The notes under the pieces are model-generated. The model worked only from the letters and a program-made list of their open reading frames with translations. It ran no database searches and was not told where the DNA came from. Below are positions 1 to 5,501 of a DNA stretch of 11,440 nt, in pieces. The DNA is taken from positions 1 to 11,440 of the forward strand of contig CACXGJ010000014.1 of NCBI GenBank assembly GCA_902767125.1, written 5' to 3'. Made by a program: the position numbers and the translations under genes. Position 1 is the first letter of the stretch; each line of letters starts with the position of its first letter. This DNA comes from an uncultured Ruminococcus sp. GTDB lineage: Bacteria; Bacillota; Clostridia; Oscillospirales; Acutalibacteraceae.

Positions 1-1
1 A

Positions 2-916
2 AAAGATAACTGGAATCTCAAGGGCTTGCGTGAGGCTCTCAAGGGCTGGCTGATATTTGAGGGTGACGAAGAAACCGCAAACTTTACCGAGGATGATATC
101 GAAAATCTTGAAAAGGAATATATAATAAACACTCTCACCGAAAAAGCTGTCAATGAATACGAGGAAAACGAAAAGCTCATCCCCGATGAGACAATGCGTG
201 AGCTTGAAAGAGTATATCTTCTCAAAAATGTCGATAACTACTGGATGGAACACATTGATGCAATGGAAGAACTTAAAAAGGGTATCCGTTTGCGTTCATA
301 CGGTCAGCATGATCCTGTCGTTGAATACAGACGAGAAGGCTCTGATATGTTCGATGATATGGTAAGATGTATACGTGAGGACACTGTAAAAATCCTTATG
401 GTAGTTCCAAAGCGTGTAAGCGAACGTCTCAAGGAACAGGCAGTTCTCAATGTACAGCAGGAAGAAATGCGTACTATTGCGATAAAGCGTGCAGCAAGCG
501 GTCGTGCAAGAGCTGCCGCACTTGCAGCCCTTCAGGCTCAAAAGGCTGCCGAGGCTGCAAAGGTCGATGAGACCATCACAACAGGCGTTACCCTCGAAAA
601 AGACGGAAGCATATCTGCCGAAGGCATTGTTACTCCGATAGAGCCTGATGAAATTGATGAATCCGCTGCACTTCCTGTTACAAAAGTCGATGATATCGAA
701 GAACCGCAAAGCAAAAAGATATACTCTATGGAAGATGTCAAAAAGGCTGCCGGAAAACTCCTTGAGCGTGAACAGGTCGCAAAGCCAACCTATACAAACC
801 TTGACGGTGAAAATACTGCCCGTCCTGTCCTTAAAAAGAAAAAGATCGGAAGAAATGATCCATGCCCCTGCGGAAGCGGCAAGAAATATAAAAACTGCTG
901 CGGAAAAAACAACTGA
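2..916 (+). CDS. secA: Protein translocase ATPase SecA, C-terminal part (5' end outside window)
   Basis: SecA is the ATP-driven motor that pushes preproteins through the SecYEG channel at the cytoplasmic membrane. About 304 residues are visible, open from the first bases of the window, so the motor domains lie upstream. Seen: the end of the helical scaffold/wing region (LKGWLIFEG near the start), the conserved scaffold segment RVYLLKNVDNYWMEHIDAME followed by GIRLRSYGQHDPVVEY and REGSDMFDDM, then an Ala-rich coiled stretch (around 160-180 of the visible part), a poorly conserved acidic linker of about 90 residues, and the C-terminal SEC-C zinc site GRNDPCPCGSGKKYKNCC (CxCx8CC pattern), which in the family binds zinc and contacts SecB or ribosomes. 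It ends in TGA. The next gene starts 38 bases downstream with no terminator between, so the two may be cotranscribed. Identification is near certain; only the start is missing. Confidence 0.97.
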   Translation, partial: KDNWNLKGLREALKGWLIFEGDEETANFTEDDIENLEKEYIINTLTEKAVNEYEENEKLIPDETMRELERVYLLKNVDNYWMEHIDAMEELKKGIRLRSYGQHDPVVEYRREGSDMFDDMVRCIREDTVKILMVVPKRVSERLKEQAVLNVQQEEMRTIAIKRAASGRARAAALAALQAQKAAEAAKVDETITTGVTLEKDGSISAEGIVTPIEPDEIDESAALPVTKVDDIEEPQSKKIYSMEDVKKAAGKLLEREQVAKPTYTNLDGENTARPVLKKKKIGRNDPCPCGSGKKYKNCCGKNN

Positions 917-954
917 TATTCTCCAAACATTATAATACAAAGGAGGGATGAACC

Positions 955-1377
955 ATGAGCTTCATTGAAAAAATAAGCAGTGCATTGTCCGATTCTCTTG
1001 ACTATCTCATTGACAAGAACAGACAAAGAGCTAAACTTAACAGAATGGCTACCGTTATCAAGAATGAAACCGAAATCCTCAACCGTGCATATATCGCACT
1101 CGGCAAGCATTATTACAAGACACTTGACGGCAAAACGGAGGATGCTGACATTTCACAGATCCTTGATACAATAAAAAGTGCAAAAATACGTCTTAAAAAA
1201 GCTAAAACCCGCTATGAATACATCTTCAGATACGGTGTTCCGACTCCCGGAATAAGAGACGATATCTCTGTTGCGTATCTTGATGACGAAGATAACGCAA
1301 GCTATGACAAGAATGATAAGGCTTCGGATATCTCTGATGATGATCAGGATATCACCATTGCAGTAAAACCCGAATAA
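955..1377 (+). CDS. Small helical protein with acidic tail, function unknown
   Basis: A 140-residue cytoplasmic protein with no signal peptide or membrane segment. The ATG start is fixed by a strong AAGGAGG about 8 bases upstream. Residues 1-95 look entirely helical, with a central NRAYIALGKHYYK segment and a Lys/Arg-rich helix (KSAKIRLKKAKTRYEY). This pattern resembles small Clostridia proteins that pair a helical hairpin with an optional zinc ribbon; no zinc ribbon is present here. The last 40 residues are disordered-looking and very acidic (DDEDNASYDKND, SDDDQD). It follows secA by 38 bases without a terminator, so cotranscription is likely, but that does not prove a role in secretion. A TATAAT at 931-936 lacks a convincing -35 partner. 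I do not recognise a named family and assign no function. Confidence 0.85.
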   Translation: MSFIEKISSALSDSLDYLIDKNRQRAKLNRMATVIKNETEILNRAYIALGKHYYKTLDGKTEDADISQILDTIKSAKIRLKKAKTRYEYIFRYGVPTPGIRDDISVAYLDDEDNASYDKNDKASDISDDDQDITIAVKPE

Positions 1378-1409
1378 ATTTCGGAATGGGGAGTGTGAAA
1401 CAAAAATAT

Positions 1410-1422
1410 TTCGCTGTATTTT
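1410..1422 (+). repeat. 13-base direct repeat, copy 1
   Basis: TTCGCTGTATTTT occurs here and again, identically, 74 bases further on, both times as the 5' arm of a hairpin in the leader of the ECF transporter gene. The flanks are only loosely alike (A-rich). Confidence 0.6.
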
Positions 1423-1483
1423 TACTACTGAAAAACGGCAGAAAACAAGACCATTCCTCAAATACAAAATCCAAAAAATAAAA

Positions 1484-1496
1484 TTCGCTGTATTTT
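1484..1496 (+). repeat. 13-base direct repeat, copy 2
   Basis: Second identical copy of TTCGCTGTATTTT. Its hairpin ends right at the ribosome binding site of the following gene, so this copy is the better placed of the two to affect translation. Confidence 0.6.
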
Positions 1497-1526
1497 ATCC
1501 TTAAAAACAGCAGGAGGTAAATTTTT

Positions 1527-2207
1527 ATGAAAGCTATAACATCAGAAAAAAAAGAGCAGATAAAAAACAAGTCACAGAAAAGTGCAAGAACATCAAGAAG
1601 TGAAAGTATATATGAGCTTGCGGCACTCGGACTCCTCACAGCAATATGCTTCATAATGGCATTCACTCCGTTGGGATTTATTCCGATAGGTGTTCTTACC
1701 GTTACATTTATGACTATCCCCGTAATAGTTTCCGCTACTGTCCTCAAACCCCGTGATTCTGCCATTATAGGCGGTATTTTCGGCATCACGAGTTTTATCA
1801 AGACAGTCACGGGAGCAGGCGGTGTAATGATGGCAGGATTGTTTCAGATAAATCCGTTCCTGACATTCATTCTGTGTATCGTTCCCCGTGTATTGGAAGG
1901 CTGGCTTGGCGGACTTATCTTTCAGGCTGTCAGAAAAATCGACAAGACAAAATTCGTTTCTTATATCGTGGCAAGCCTTTCCGTACCCGTTCTCAACACA
2001 ATACTTTTTATGAGTACTCTTTTCATTTTCTTCTACAATTCCGAGCCTATTCAAAATATTGCAACTGCTAAAGGTGCAGGAAATGTTTTTGCACTGTTCG
2101 TTGCCATGGTAGGCATACAGGCTGTTGTTGAAGCCGTTGTATGCTGTATTCTCGGAACAGCAGTCTCAAAAGCACTTGCAGTTGCACTTAAAAAAGTCAG
2201 AAAATAA
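1527..2207 (+). CDS. ECF transporter S component, PanT-like (possible pantothenate uptake)
   Basis: A 226-residue integral membrane protein. After a basic, Ser/Lys-rich cytoplasmic N-terminus of about 30 residues come about six hydrophobic segments: roughly 32-50, 52-72, 75-98, 105-125, 140-168 and 185-215. Size and layout fit the substrate-binding S subunit of energy-coupling factor vitamin transporters, which works with a shared EcfT/EcfA1/EcfA2 module encoded elsewhere. The stretch FIPIGVLTVTFMTIPVIVSA followed by IIGGIFGITSFI resembles the PanT/COG4684 group more than BioY. In related Clostridia birA commonly neighbours pantothenate genes, which supports pantothenate, but the substrate remains an inference; biotin, suggested by the adjacent birA, is the alternative. 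The ATG start has AGGAGGT 8-9 bases upstream. A structured leader precedes the gene and a 14-bp hairpin follows it. Confidence 0.85.
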   Translation: MKAITSEKKEQIKNKSQKSARTSRSESIYELAALGLLTAICFIMAFTPLGFIPIGVLTVTFMTIPVIVSATVLKPRDSAIIGGIFGITSFIKTVTGAGGVMMAGLFQINPFLTFILCIVPRVLEGWLGGLIFQAVRKIDKTKFVSYIVASLSVPVLNTILFMSTLFIFFYNSEPIQNIATAKGAGNVFALFVAMVGIQAVVEAVVCCILGTAVSKALAVALKKVRK

Positions 2208-2217
2208 TAATTAAAAA

Positions 2218-2256
2218 AAGCGGGGCAATTTCTATAAATTGTTCCGCTTGATTTTT
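2218..2256 (+). terminator. Intrinsic terminator/hairpin after the ECF gene, before birA
   Basis: On the + strand a 14-bp stem (2218-2231 with 2236-2249, including two G-U pairs) closes a 4-base loop (CTAT) and is followed by GATTTTT. The T-run touches the birA ribosome binding site (GGAGG, 2257-2261). Read on the minus strand, the same stem has two A-C mismatches but a much stronger T-run (seven T), so it may also stop antisense transcripts. It either ends ECF mRNA or acts as an attenuator for birA. Confidence 0.65.
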
Positions 2257-2267
2257 GGAGGATATTG

Positions 2268-3233
2268 ATGAAAGAAAAAATACTTTCCGCTTTAAGAAAT
2301 TCGGATGACTATATATCCGGTGAGACCTTGAGCAAAAAGCTGGGCATTACAAGAAGTGCTGTCTGGAAAAACATCGGTCAACTGAAAAAAGACGGATATA
2401 TAATAGATTCCGTTACAAATAAGGGCTACAGGCTGCAAAATGACTTCAACATGATAGCCCATGAAAAAGTCATGAAGGACTTCAAATGCAGCAATATCGG
2501 AAAAAAGCTGATCGTTCTGAAAAGCACCGATTCGACCAACAATGAATTGAAGCGTCTTGCCGCCATCGGTGAGGAAAGCGGTACAGTCATTGTCTCGGAG
2601 GTTCAGACCTCCGGCAGAGGACGCTTCGGAAGACAATGGGAATCGGACAAGGGCGGTCTGTACTTTTCATTTTTGCTGCGTACCGATCTTCCGCCAAGTG
2701 ATATCGCATCCATCACCCTTGCAGCAGGATATGCCGTATGCCTTGCGGTAAGGGAATATACAGGGCTTGATGCACGAATAAAATGGCCGAATGACATCAT
2801 CATCGAAAACAGAAAGCTCTGTGGCATACTTACAGAAATGTCTGCTCAAAGCGACCGGCTTGATTATATCATAACAGGCATCGGCATAAATATCAATAAC
2901 ACCGAGTTCCCCGATGATATAAAGCACAAAGCATCATCCATTCTCCTTGAAACAAACAAAATCACAGACAAATCAGACTTTTTCCGAACTGTCCTGACAT
3001 ATATTGACAGAGTCCTTTCATCATTTCTGATAAGCATATCCATTGATGATATGGAAAATTTCAAAGGGCTTTGTGCAACTCTCGGCAGAGAGGTTTCAGT
3101 CAAAAGAGGAGATACCGTACTGACAGGCATTGCAAAGGATATAACTCCCTTTGGTGAGCTTGTAATTGAAACGGAAAATGCACAGAGCATCAAGCTGTCA
3201 TCAGGTGAAGTTACAGTTCAGGGAATATACTGA
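2268..3233 (+). CDS. birA: Bifunctional biotin--protein ligase / biotin repressor BirA
   Basis: A 321-residue enzyme that makes biotinyl-AMP and attaches biotin to carboxylase carrier proteins; the form with an N-terminal DNA-binding domain also represses biotin genes. Seen: a winged helix-turn-helix at about residues 1-60 (LSKKLGITRSAVWKNI); then the catalytic domain with STDSTNNELK, the biotin-loop motif GRGRFGRQW, KWPNDI with the catalytic Lys, KLCGILTEM and GIGININ; and the C-terminal SH3-like domain (LGREVSVKRGDTVL to the end). Length and domain order match two-domain (group II) BirA. ATG at 2268 is chosen over TTG at 2265 because GGAGG then lies 6 bases away. There is no strong promoter of its own; a weak TTGCAC/TAATAA pair, 17 bases apart, lies at 2182-2210, so readthrough from the ECF gene is possible. 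It ends 2 bases from the convergent lipoprotein gene. No BirA operator palindrome was seen in the window. Confidence 0.96.
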   Translation: MKEKILSALRNSDDYISGETLSKKLGITRSAVWKNIGQLKKDGYIIDSVTNKGYRLQNDFNMIAHEKVMKDFKCSNIGKKLIVLKSTDSTNNELKRLAAIGEESGTVIVSEVQTSGRGRFGRQWESDKGGLYFSFLLRTDLPPSDIASITLAAGYAVCLAVREYTGLDARIKWPNDIIIENRKLCGILTEMSAQSDRLDYIITGIGININNTEFPDDIKHKASSILLETNKITDKSDFFRTVLTYIDRVLSSFLISISIDDMENFKGLCATLGREVSVKRGDTVLTGIAKDITPFGELVIETENAQSIKLSSGEVTVQGIY

Positions 3234-3235
3234 CC

Positions 3236-3790
3236 TCACCTTGAAAGAAGCAGATCAGAATTTATGAAATCTCCGAGCCTTATCTGAAGACTGTCAAATG
3301 TCCTGTAATCCTTGCAGATTCTGTCGATATTTTCTATTTTCACGACAGTTCCCTTTATCAGATCAACATCACTGTATGTTACTGTAAGATATCCGTATTG
3401 ACGGATATTATCGTTGGAATATACTTCTTCAAGCTCAAAATATTCTATGGCATCAGACAATTTAAGAGAATTTGCTATACGCTTTTTTTCGGCAGGTGAT
3501 GTATTATCAAGAGGAAGATCCTTTGAAAACGAAAACGGTCTGTCGGCAACAGTTTTTTGAGTTATCGAGCCTGTGCATACACATTTATACAGTGTTGTAC
3601 ATGCAACCTCCAAGGGTGTTTCAACAGCATCCTTCAGCATCTTTTTTTCATAAACCGAAAATTCGGTGCTTACAACAGATACTGTTTCAACAGACGATTC
3701 ATTCTCTTTTTTATTATCCGAGCAGCCCGATAGGCTGACAGCAAATGAAAACACAAGAACAGAAGACATGATCTTCAAAAATTTTTTCAC
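3236..3790 (-). CDS. Predicted lipoprotein, function unknown
   Basis: A 184-residue exported protein. The N-terminus is a classic lipoprotein signal: basic MKKFLK, a hydrophobic core, and the lipobox LSGC with the acylated Cys at residue 23, followed by a Ser/Lys/Glu-rich tether. The mature part holds two further Cys (CTTLYKCVC region) and ends in a probably folded beta-rich region (YGYLTVTYSDVDLIKGTVVKIENI). I recognise no family. The start is GTG at 3788-3790, with AGAGGTGA about 7-9 bases upstream; it gives the full signal peptide. The promoter is uncertain: TTGAGA (3832-3837) with TATTTT (3808-3813) has an 18-base gap and overlaps a hairpin. The gene is convergent with birA, stop codons 2 bases apart, with no terminator between, so the two transcripts may overlap. 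Confidence 0.9.
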   Translation of the reverse strand: MKKFLKIMSSVLVFSFAVSLSGCSDNKKENESSVETVSVVSTEFSVYEKKMLKDAVETPLEVACTTLYKCVCTGSITQKTVADRPFSFSKDLPLDNTSPAEKKRIANSLKLSDAIEYFELEEVYSNDNIRQYGYLTVTYSDVDLIKGTVVKIENIDRICKDYRTFDSLQIRLGDFINSDLLLSR

Positions 3791-3821
3791 AGGATATCAC
3801 CTCTTGAAAAATAATATAACT

Positions 3822-3865
3822 AAACGGCATTTCTCAATAAAAGGAAAATGCCGTTTTTTCTTTTT
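3822..3865 (+). terminator. Strong intrinsic terminator, best in + orientation
   Basis: AAACGGCATTT (3822-3832) pairs perfectly with AAATGCCGTTT (3846-3856) across a 13-base loop and is followed on the + strand by T6-C-T5. On the minus strand the stem is the same but the tail is only AGTTATATTATTTTT. The flanking genes are both on the minus strand, so the better orientation serves + transcripts, which could only come from birA readthrough across the lipoprotein gene. It may work in both directions and also end the minus-strand gene at 3864-4256. Confidence 0.75.
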
Positions 3866-4256
3866 ATAATACGCTGAACGGATTACCTATAATATCCGCA
3901 TAGTCATTTTCGGCTTCTTCGACAAGCTCTTTTACATAAGTATTTTGTATACGATCCTTTTGGCTGATAATATACTGAAATACCTCCTTGAGAGAAAGAT
4001 TCTCAATGATACTCAATATAACATCCATGATCTCATATGAATTAAGCTTCAATGCAGACATCAGATATTCGGTCAGCTTTTTATATATCTCATCCGAAAC
4101 AGGTTCAAAGGTATCCCACTGCCTGTAGGCAAGCTCATACAATTCTCTCAATGCCGTAATATTTTTTGGCTTGTCCCCGTATACATCAAAAAATTTATTA
4201 AAATATGACTCCAGATCTGATGCTTCAAGTGCTTCAGAAATACCTCCAAAAATCAA
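3864..4256 (-). CDS. Hypothetical protein, helical, 130 aa
   Basis: A soluble, acidic, almost all-helical protein; no signal peptide, membrane span or Cys cluster. Segments such as LRELYELAYRQWDTF, LTEYLMSALKL and IMDVILSIIENLSLKEVF suggest a small helical bundle, perhaps helical-repeat-like. I recognise no family. No ATG lies near the N-terminus. The chosen start is TTG at 4254-4256, 10 bases from a perfect AAGGAGG (4267-4273); CTG at 4257-4259 is the alternative, and TTG at 4263-4265 is too close to the ribosome binding site. It has its own strong candidate promoter (4296-4324). The end of the gene touches the terminator at 3822-3865. The good ribosome binding site and promoter make a real gene likely. 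Confidence 0.8.
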   Translation of the reverse strand: MIFGGISEALEASDLESYFNKFFDVYGDKPKNITALRELYELAYRQWDTFEPVSDEIYKKLTEYLMSALKLNSYEIMDVILSIIENLSLKEVFQYIISQKDRIQNTYVKELVEEAENDYADIIGNPFSVL

Positions 4257-4266
4257 CAGGATCAAG

Positions 4267-4273
4267 CCTCCTT
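4267..4273 (-). promoter_or_regulatory. Ribosome binding site deciding a non-ATG start
   Basis: AAGGAGG on the minus strand, a near-perfect Shine-Dalgarno, with no ATG downstream in frame. Counting 10 bases leads to TTG (4256), the same gap as at the TTG starts of pfkA and ppk. Confidence 0.65.
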
Positions 4274-4295
4274 CAAAATATAATATCTCAAATAT

Positions 4296-4324
4296 ATTCT
4301 ATCGCATTTAATTCATATTTTCAA
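4296..4324 (-). promoter_or_regulatory. Candidate sigma-A promoter for the 130-aa protein gene
   Basis: TTGAAA (4319-4324) and TAGAAT (4296-4301) are separated by 17 bases. The expected start of transcription is near 4289, giving a leader of about 33 bases that carries the AAGGAGG. The promoter begins just 15 bases past the stop codon of the upstream gene. Confidence 0.7.
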
Positions 4325-4338
4325 GTATTTATAAAAAT

Positions 4339-4797
4339 TTATTCAAGTCCGTTTTTCTTTGCCCAAAGCTCAAGCGAATCCGCACAGTAAGAAAGCTTTT
4401 TAAGAGTTGAGATGACTTTTTTGAAATCTTCTCTTTCATATTCATCTATTCTGCCGTCCTCAAGTATCTGATAAATGGTATCATTGGCTTTATTCAGAAA
4501 ATGAAGTGCAGACATCAGTCTGACAGCGATCTCATTCAGGTCTTCATATATCAAAGTCTCCTTATCCTGACCTATCGGACACTGCTTTGTACAGTAATAG
4601 TTACAAAGTTCGGGAGCATTATAGACCTTTGCCATTGATACAACATCATCGGGGCTGGGCATCTTATCACCGCTCTCTATTCCGAGCAGCTTTGTACGTT
4701 CAATATACACCAGATCTTGAGCGCTTTCACAATTATTCAGCAGGGGCTGATTTTTTGCCGCATTTTTACGGGCTTTTCTGTATATGTTTTCTTCCAT
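4339..4797 (-). CDS. XRE-like helix-turn-helix protein with Cys cluster
   Basis: 152 residues. The N-terminal 65 residues align in pattern with a divergent XRE-type domain: NIYRKARKNAA at the first helix, LVYIERTKLLGIESGDKMPS where XRE proteins have the recognition helix and the ExG turn, then DDVVSMAKVYNAPELCNYYC. Next comes a Cx3Cx3C cluster (CNYYCTKQC) followed by PIG, then a C-terminal helical region (DLNEIAVRLMSALHFLNKAN to the end). The HTH core is degraded (CESAQDLVYIERTKL), so DNA binding is uncertain. Similar proteins with the ELCNYYC-PIG motif are, to my memory, common in Clostridia but uncharacterised; the Cys residues could bind metal or sense redox state. ATG 4797 was chosen although GGAGGAG is 13 bases away, because TTG 4809 would be only about 2 bases from it. 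It has its own strong promoter. Confidence 0.8.
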   Translation of the reverse strand: MEENIYRKARKNAAKNQPLLNNCESAQDLVYIERTKLLGIESGDKMPSPDDVVSMAKVYNAPELCNYYCTKQCPIGQDKETLIYEDLNEIAVRLMSALHFLNKANDTIYQILEDGRIDEYEREDFKKVISTLKKLSYCADSLELWAKKNGLE

Positions 4798-4845
4798 GAT
4801 ATTTTCCAAACTCCTCCGACAAACTATACTAAAATTTCATTGTTC

Positions 4846-4874
4846 ATTATACCACAAATTATACATAATTTCAA
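4846..4874 (-). promoter_or_regulatory. Strong candidate promoter (extended -10) for the XRE-like gene
   Basis: TTGAAA (4869-4874), a 17-base gap, then TATAAT (4846-4851) preceded by TGG, an extended -10. Fifteen bases upstream of the -35 lies a perfect 10-bp palindrome, TTTGTACAAA (4890-4899), which could be an operator, possibly for the gene's own product. Confidence 0.78.
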
Positions 4875-5013
4875 TTATATGTTTGATTTTTTGTACAAAT
4901 TTTATTACAAAAATTTCCGAATACAACCTCAAAAAGCCATATCCGTAAATCTCTCTGTCACCATGAAAGAACAAGTAAGATGACGCTTAACATTAATTCC
5001 TACCCTAAAAAAC

Positions 5014-5409
5014 TTATGTATCACCATCAGCATCAGACGGATAGTCAACGTCTATAAGCTCGCTCTGACGCATTTTCATTCTTATCCTGTCATTCTCTAT
5101 CGCTTCCGAGAGGGATTCGTAAAAGTCATTTGAATGTCTGATATTTTTTATCTCAAGAGTAGGATTTGTCTTATCCTTTGAATAGACCGTCACCGTACCG
5201 AGACCGAACAGTTTTTGTCCGAGCGTTCTCGAATAGCTCAAATCCAATATACGATATAAAAGTATCTCATTTTTAACGCTTGTAAAAAAGCCCTTGTCAA
5301 CGACCAGCTTTTTCTCCTTGAGGGTATAGACGGTGAAAGTCCACGGTATTCCGAAAAAAGCCCATCTCTTTCTCTCACGCATTATATATTCTTCATCTTT
5401 TTTACCCAT
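5014..5409 (-). CDS. Bacterial PH-domain (bPH_2-like) protein
   Basis: 131 residues. The body (about 5-110) fits a single bacterial pleckstrin-homology-like domain (formerly DUF304): a WAFFGIPWTFTVYTL strand pair, LVVDKGFFTSVKNEILLYRI, the family hallmark DLSYSRTLGQKLFGLGTVTV, and TNPTLEIKNIRHSNDFYESL leading into the final helix. The C-terminal tail is acidic (DYPSDADGD). There are no membrane segments, unlike YdbS/YdbT relatives, so it should be soluble or peripheral. The role of this family is unknown. ATG 5409 is set by GGAGGA (5418-5423), 8 bases away; TTG 5415 is too close. The promoter for this gene overlaps the hairpin downstream of pfkA. No terminator could be recognised after its stop codon. 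Confidence 0.88.
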   Translation of the reverse strand: MGKKDEEYIMRERKRWAFFGIPWTFTVYTLKEKKLVVDKGFFTSVKNEILLYRILDLSYSRTLGQKLFGLGTVTVYSKDKTNPTLEIKNIRHSNDFYESLSEAIENDRIRMKMRQSELIDVDYPSDADGDT

Positions 5410-5425
5410 GACCAAGCTCCTCCAT

Positions 5426-5467
5426 CAAAACAAAATATGCGGAAAAATTTTACTTTCTCCGCATATT
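5426..5467 (-). terminator. Intrinsic terminator after pfkA
   Basis: On the minus strand AATATGCGGA (5458-5467) pairs with TCCGCATATT (5434-5443), extended by one G-U and three A-T pairs to a 14-bp stem with a 6-base loop. The tail reads TTGTTTTG, only moderately U-rich. It begins 34 bases after the pfkA stop codon. The -10 box of the next promoter lies in its first arm, so the palindrome could also be an operator. Confidence 0.6.
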
Positions 5468-5493
5468 ATACACGATTTTTCCTGTTTTGGCAA
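5465..5493 (-). promoter_or_regulatory. Strong candidate promoter for the PH-domain gene
   Basis: TTGCCA (5488-5493), a 17-base gap, and a perfect TATAAT (5465-5470). The -10 overlaps the first arm of the pfkA terminator hairpin by three bases, and transcription should start near 5458, so its own mRNA would carry only the second arm. Confidence 0.72.
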
Positions 5494-5501
5494 TATATAA
5501 T

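Larger units (their letters stand above)
1383..1517 (+). promoter_or_regulatory. Candidate structured RNA leader with two similar hairpins
   Basis: The 149 bases between two genes hold three possible stems. GGAATGG (1383-1389) pairs perfectly with CCATTCC (1451-1457) and encloses hairpin 1 (1413-1439: GCTGT, bulged A, TTTT, loop, then AAAA, ACGGC). Hairpin 2 (1487-1511) has the same 5' arm with the same bulged A, and its 3' arm AAAAACAGC directly abuts the ribosome binding site AGGAGG (1512-1517) of the ECF gene. The two 3' arms differ (CGGC versus CAGC) but both pair, through U-G or U-A. No long U-run follows either hairpin, so this is not a plain terminator. It does not match a riboswitch class I know. 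A regulatory role is inferred from structure and position only. Confidence 0.4.

Noticed and set aside
296..940. Minus-strand open frame of 214 codons opposite secA
   Set aside because: Shadow of the secA reading frame, with odd Phe/Cys/Ser-rich composition and no recognised motif.
917..954. Promoter for the 140-aa gene from TATAAT at 931-936
   Set aside because: No -35 box at a suitable distance; cotranscription with secA is the simpler reading.
1365..1386. Small hairpin CCGAA/TTCGG at the end of the 140-aa gene as a terminator
   Set aside because: Only 5 bp and followed by AATGGGG, not a T-run.
3808..3837. Promoter for the lipoprotein gene (TTGAGA/TATTTT)
   Set aside because: 18-base gap, poor -10, and transcription would begin inside the ribosome binding site; too weak to list as a feature.
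4917..4982. Remnant of a ribbon-helix-helix antitoxin on the + strand (translation ...AISVNLSVTMKEQVR then stop)
   Set aside because: The resemblance covers only about 15 residues, there is no upstream start with a ribosome binding site, and no toxin gene is nearby; chance is more likely.
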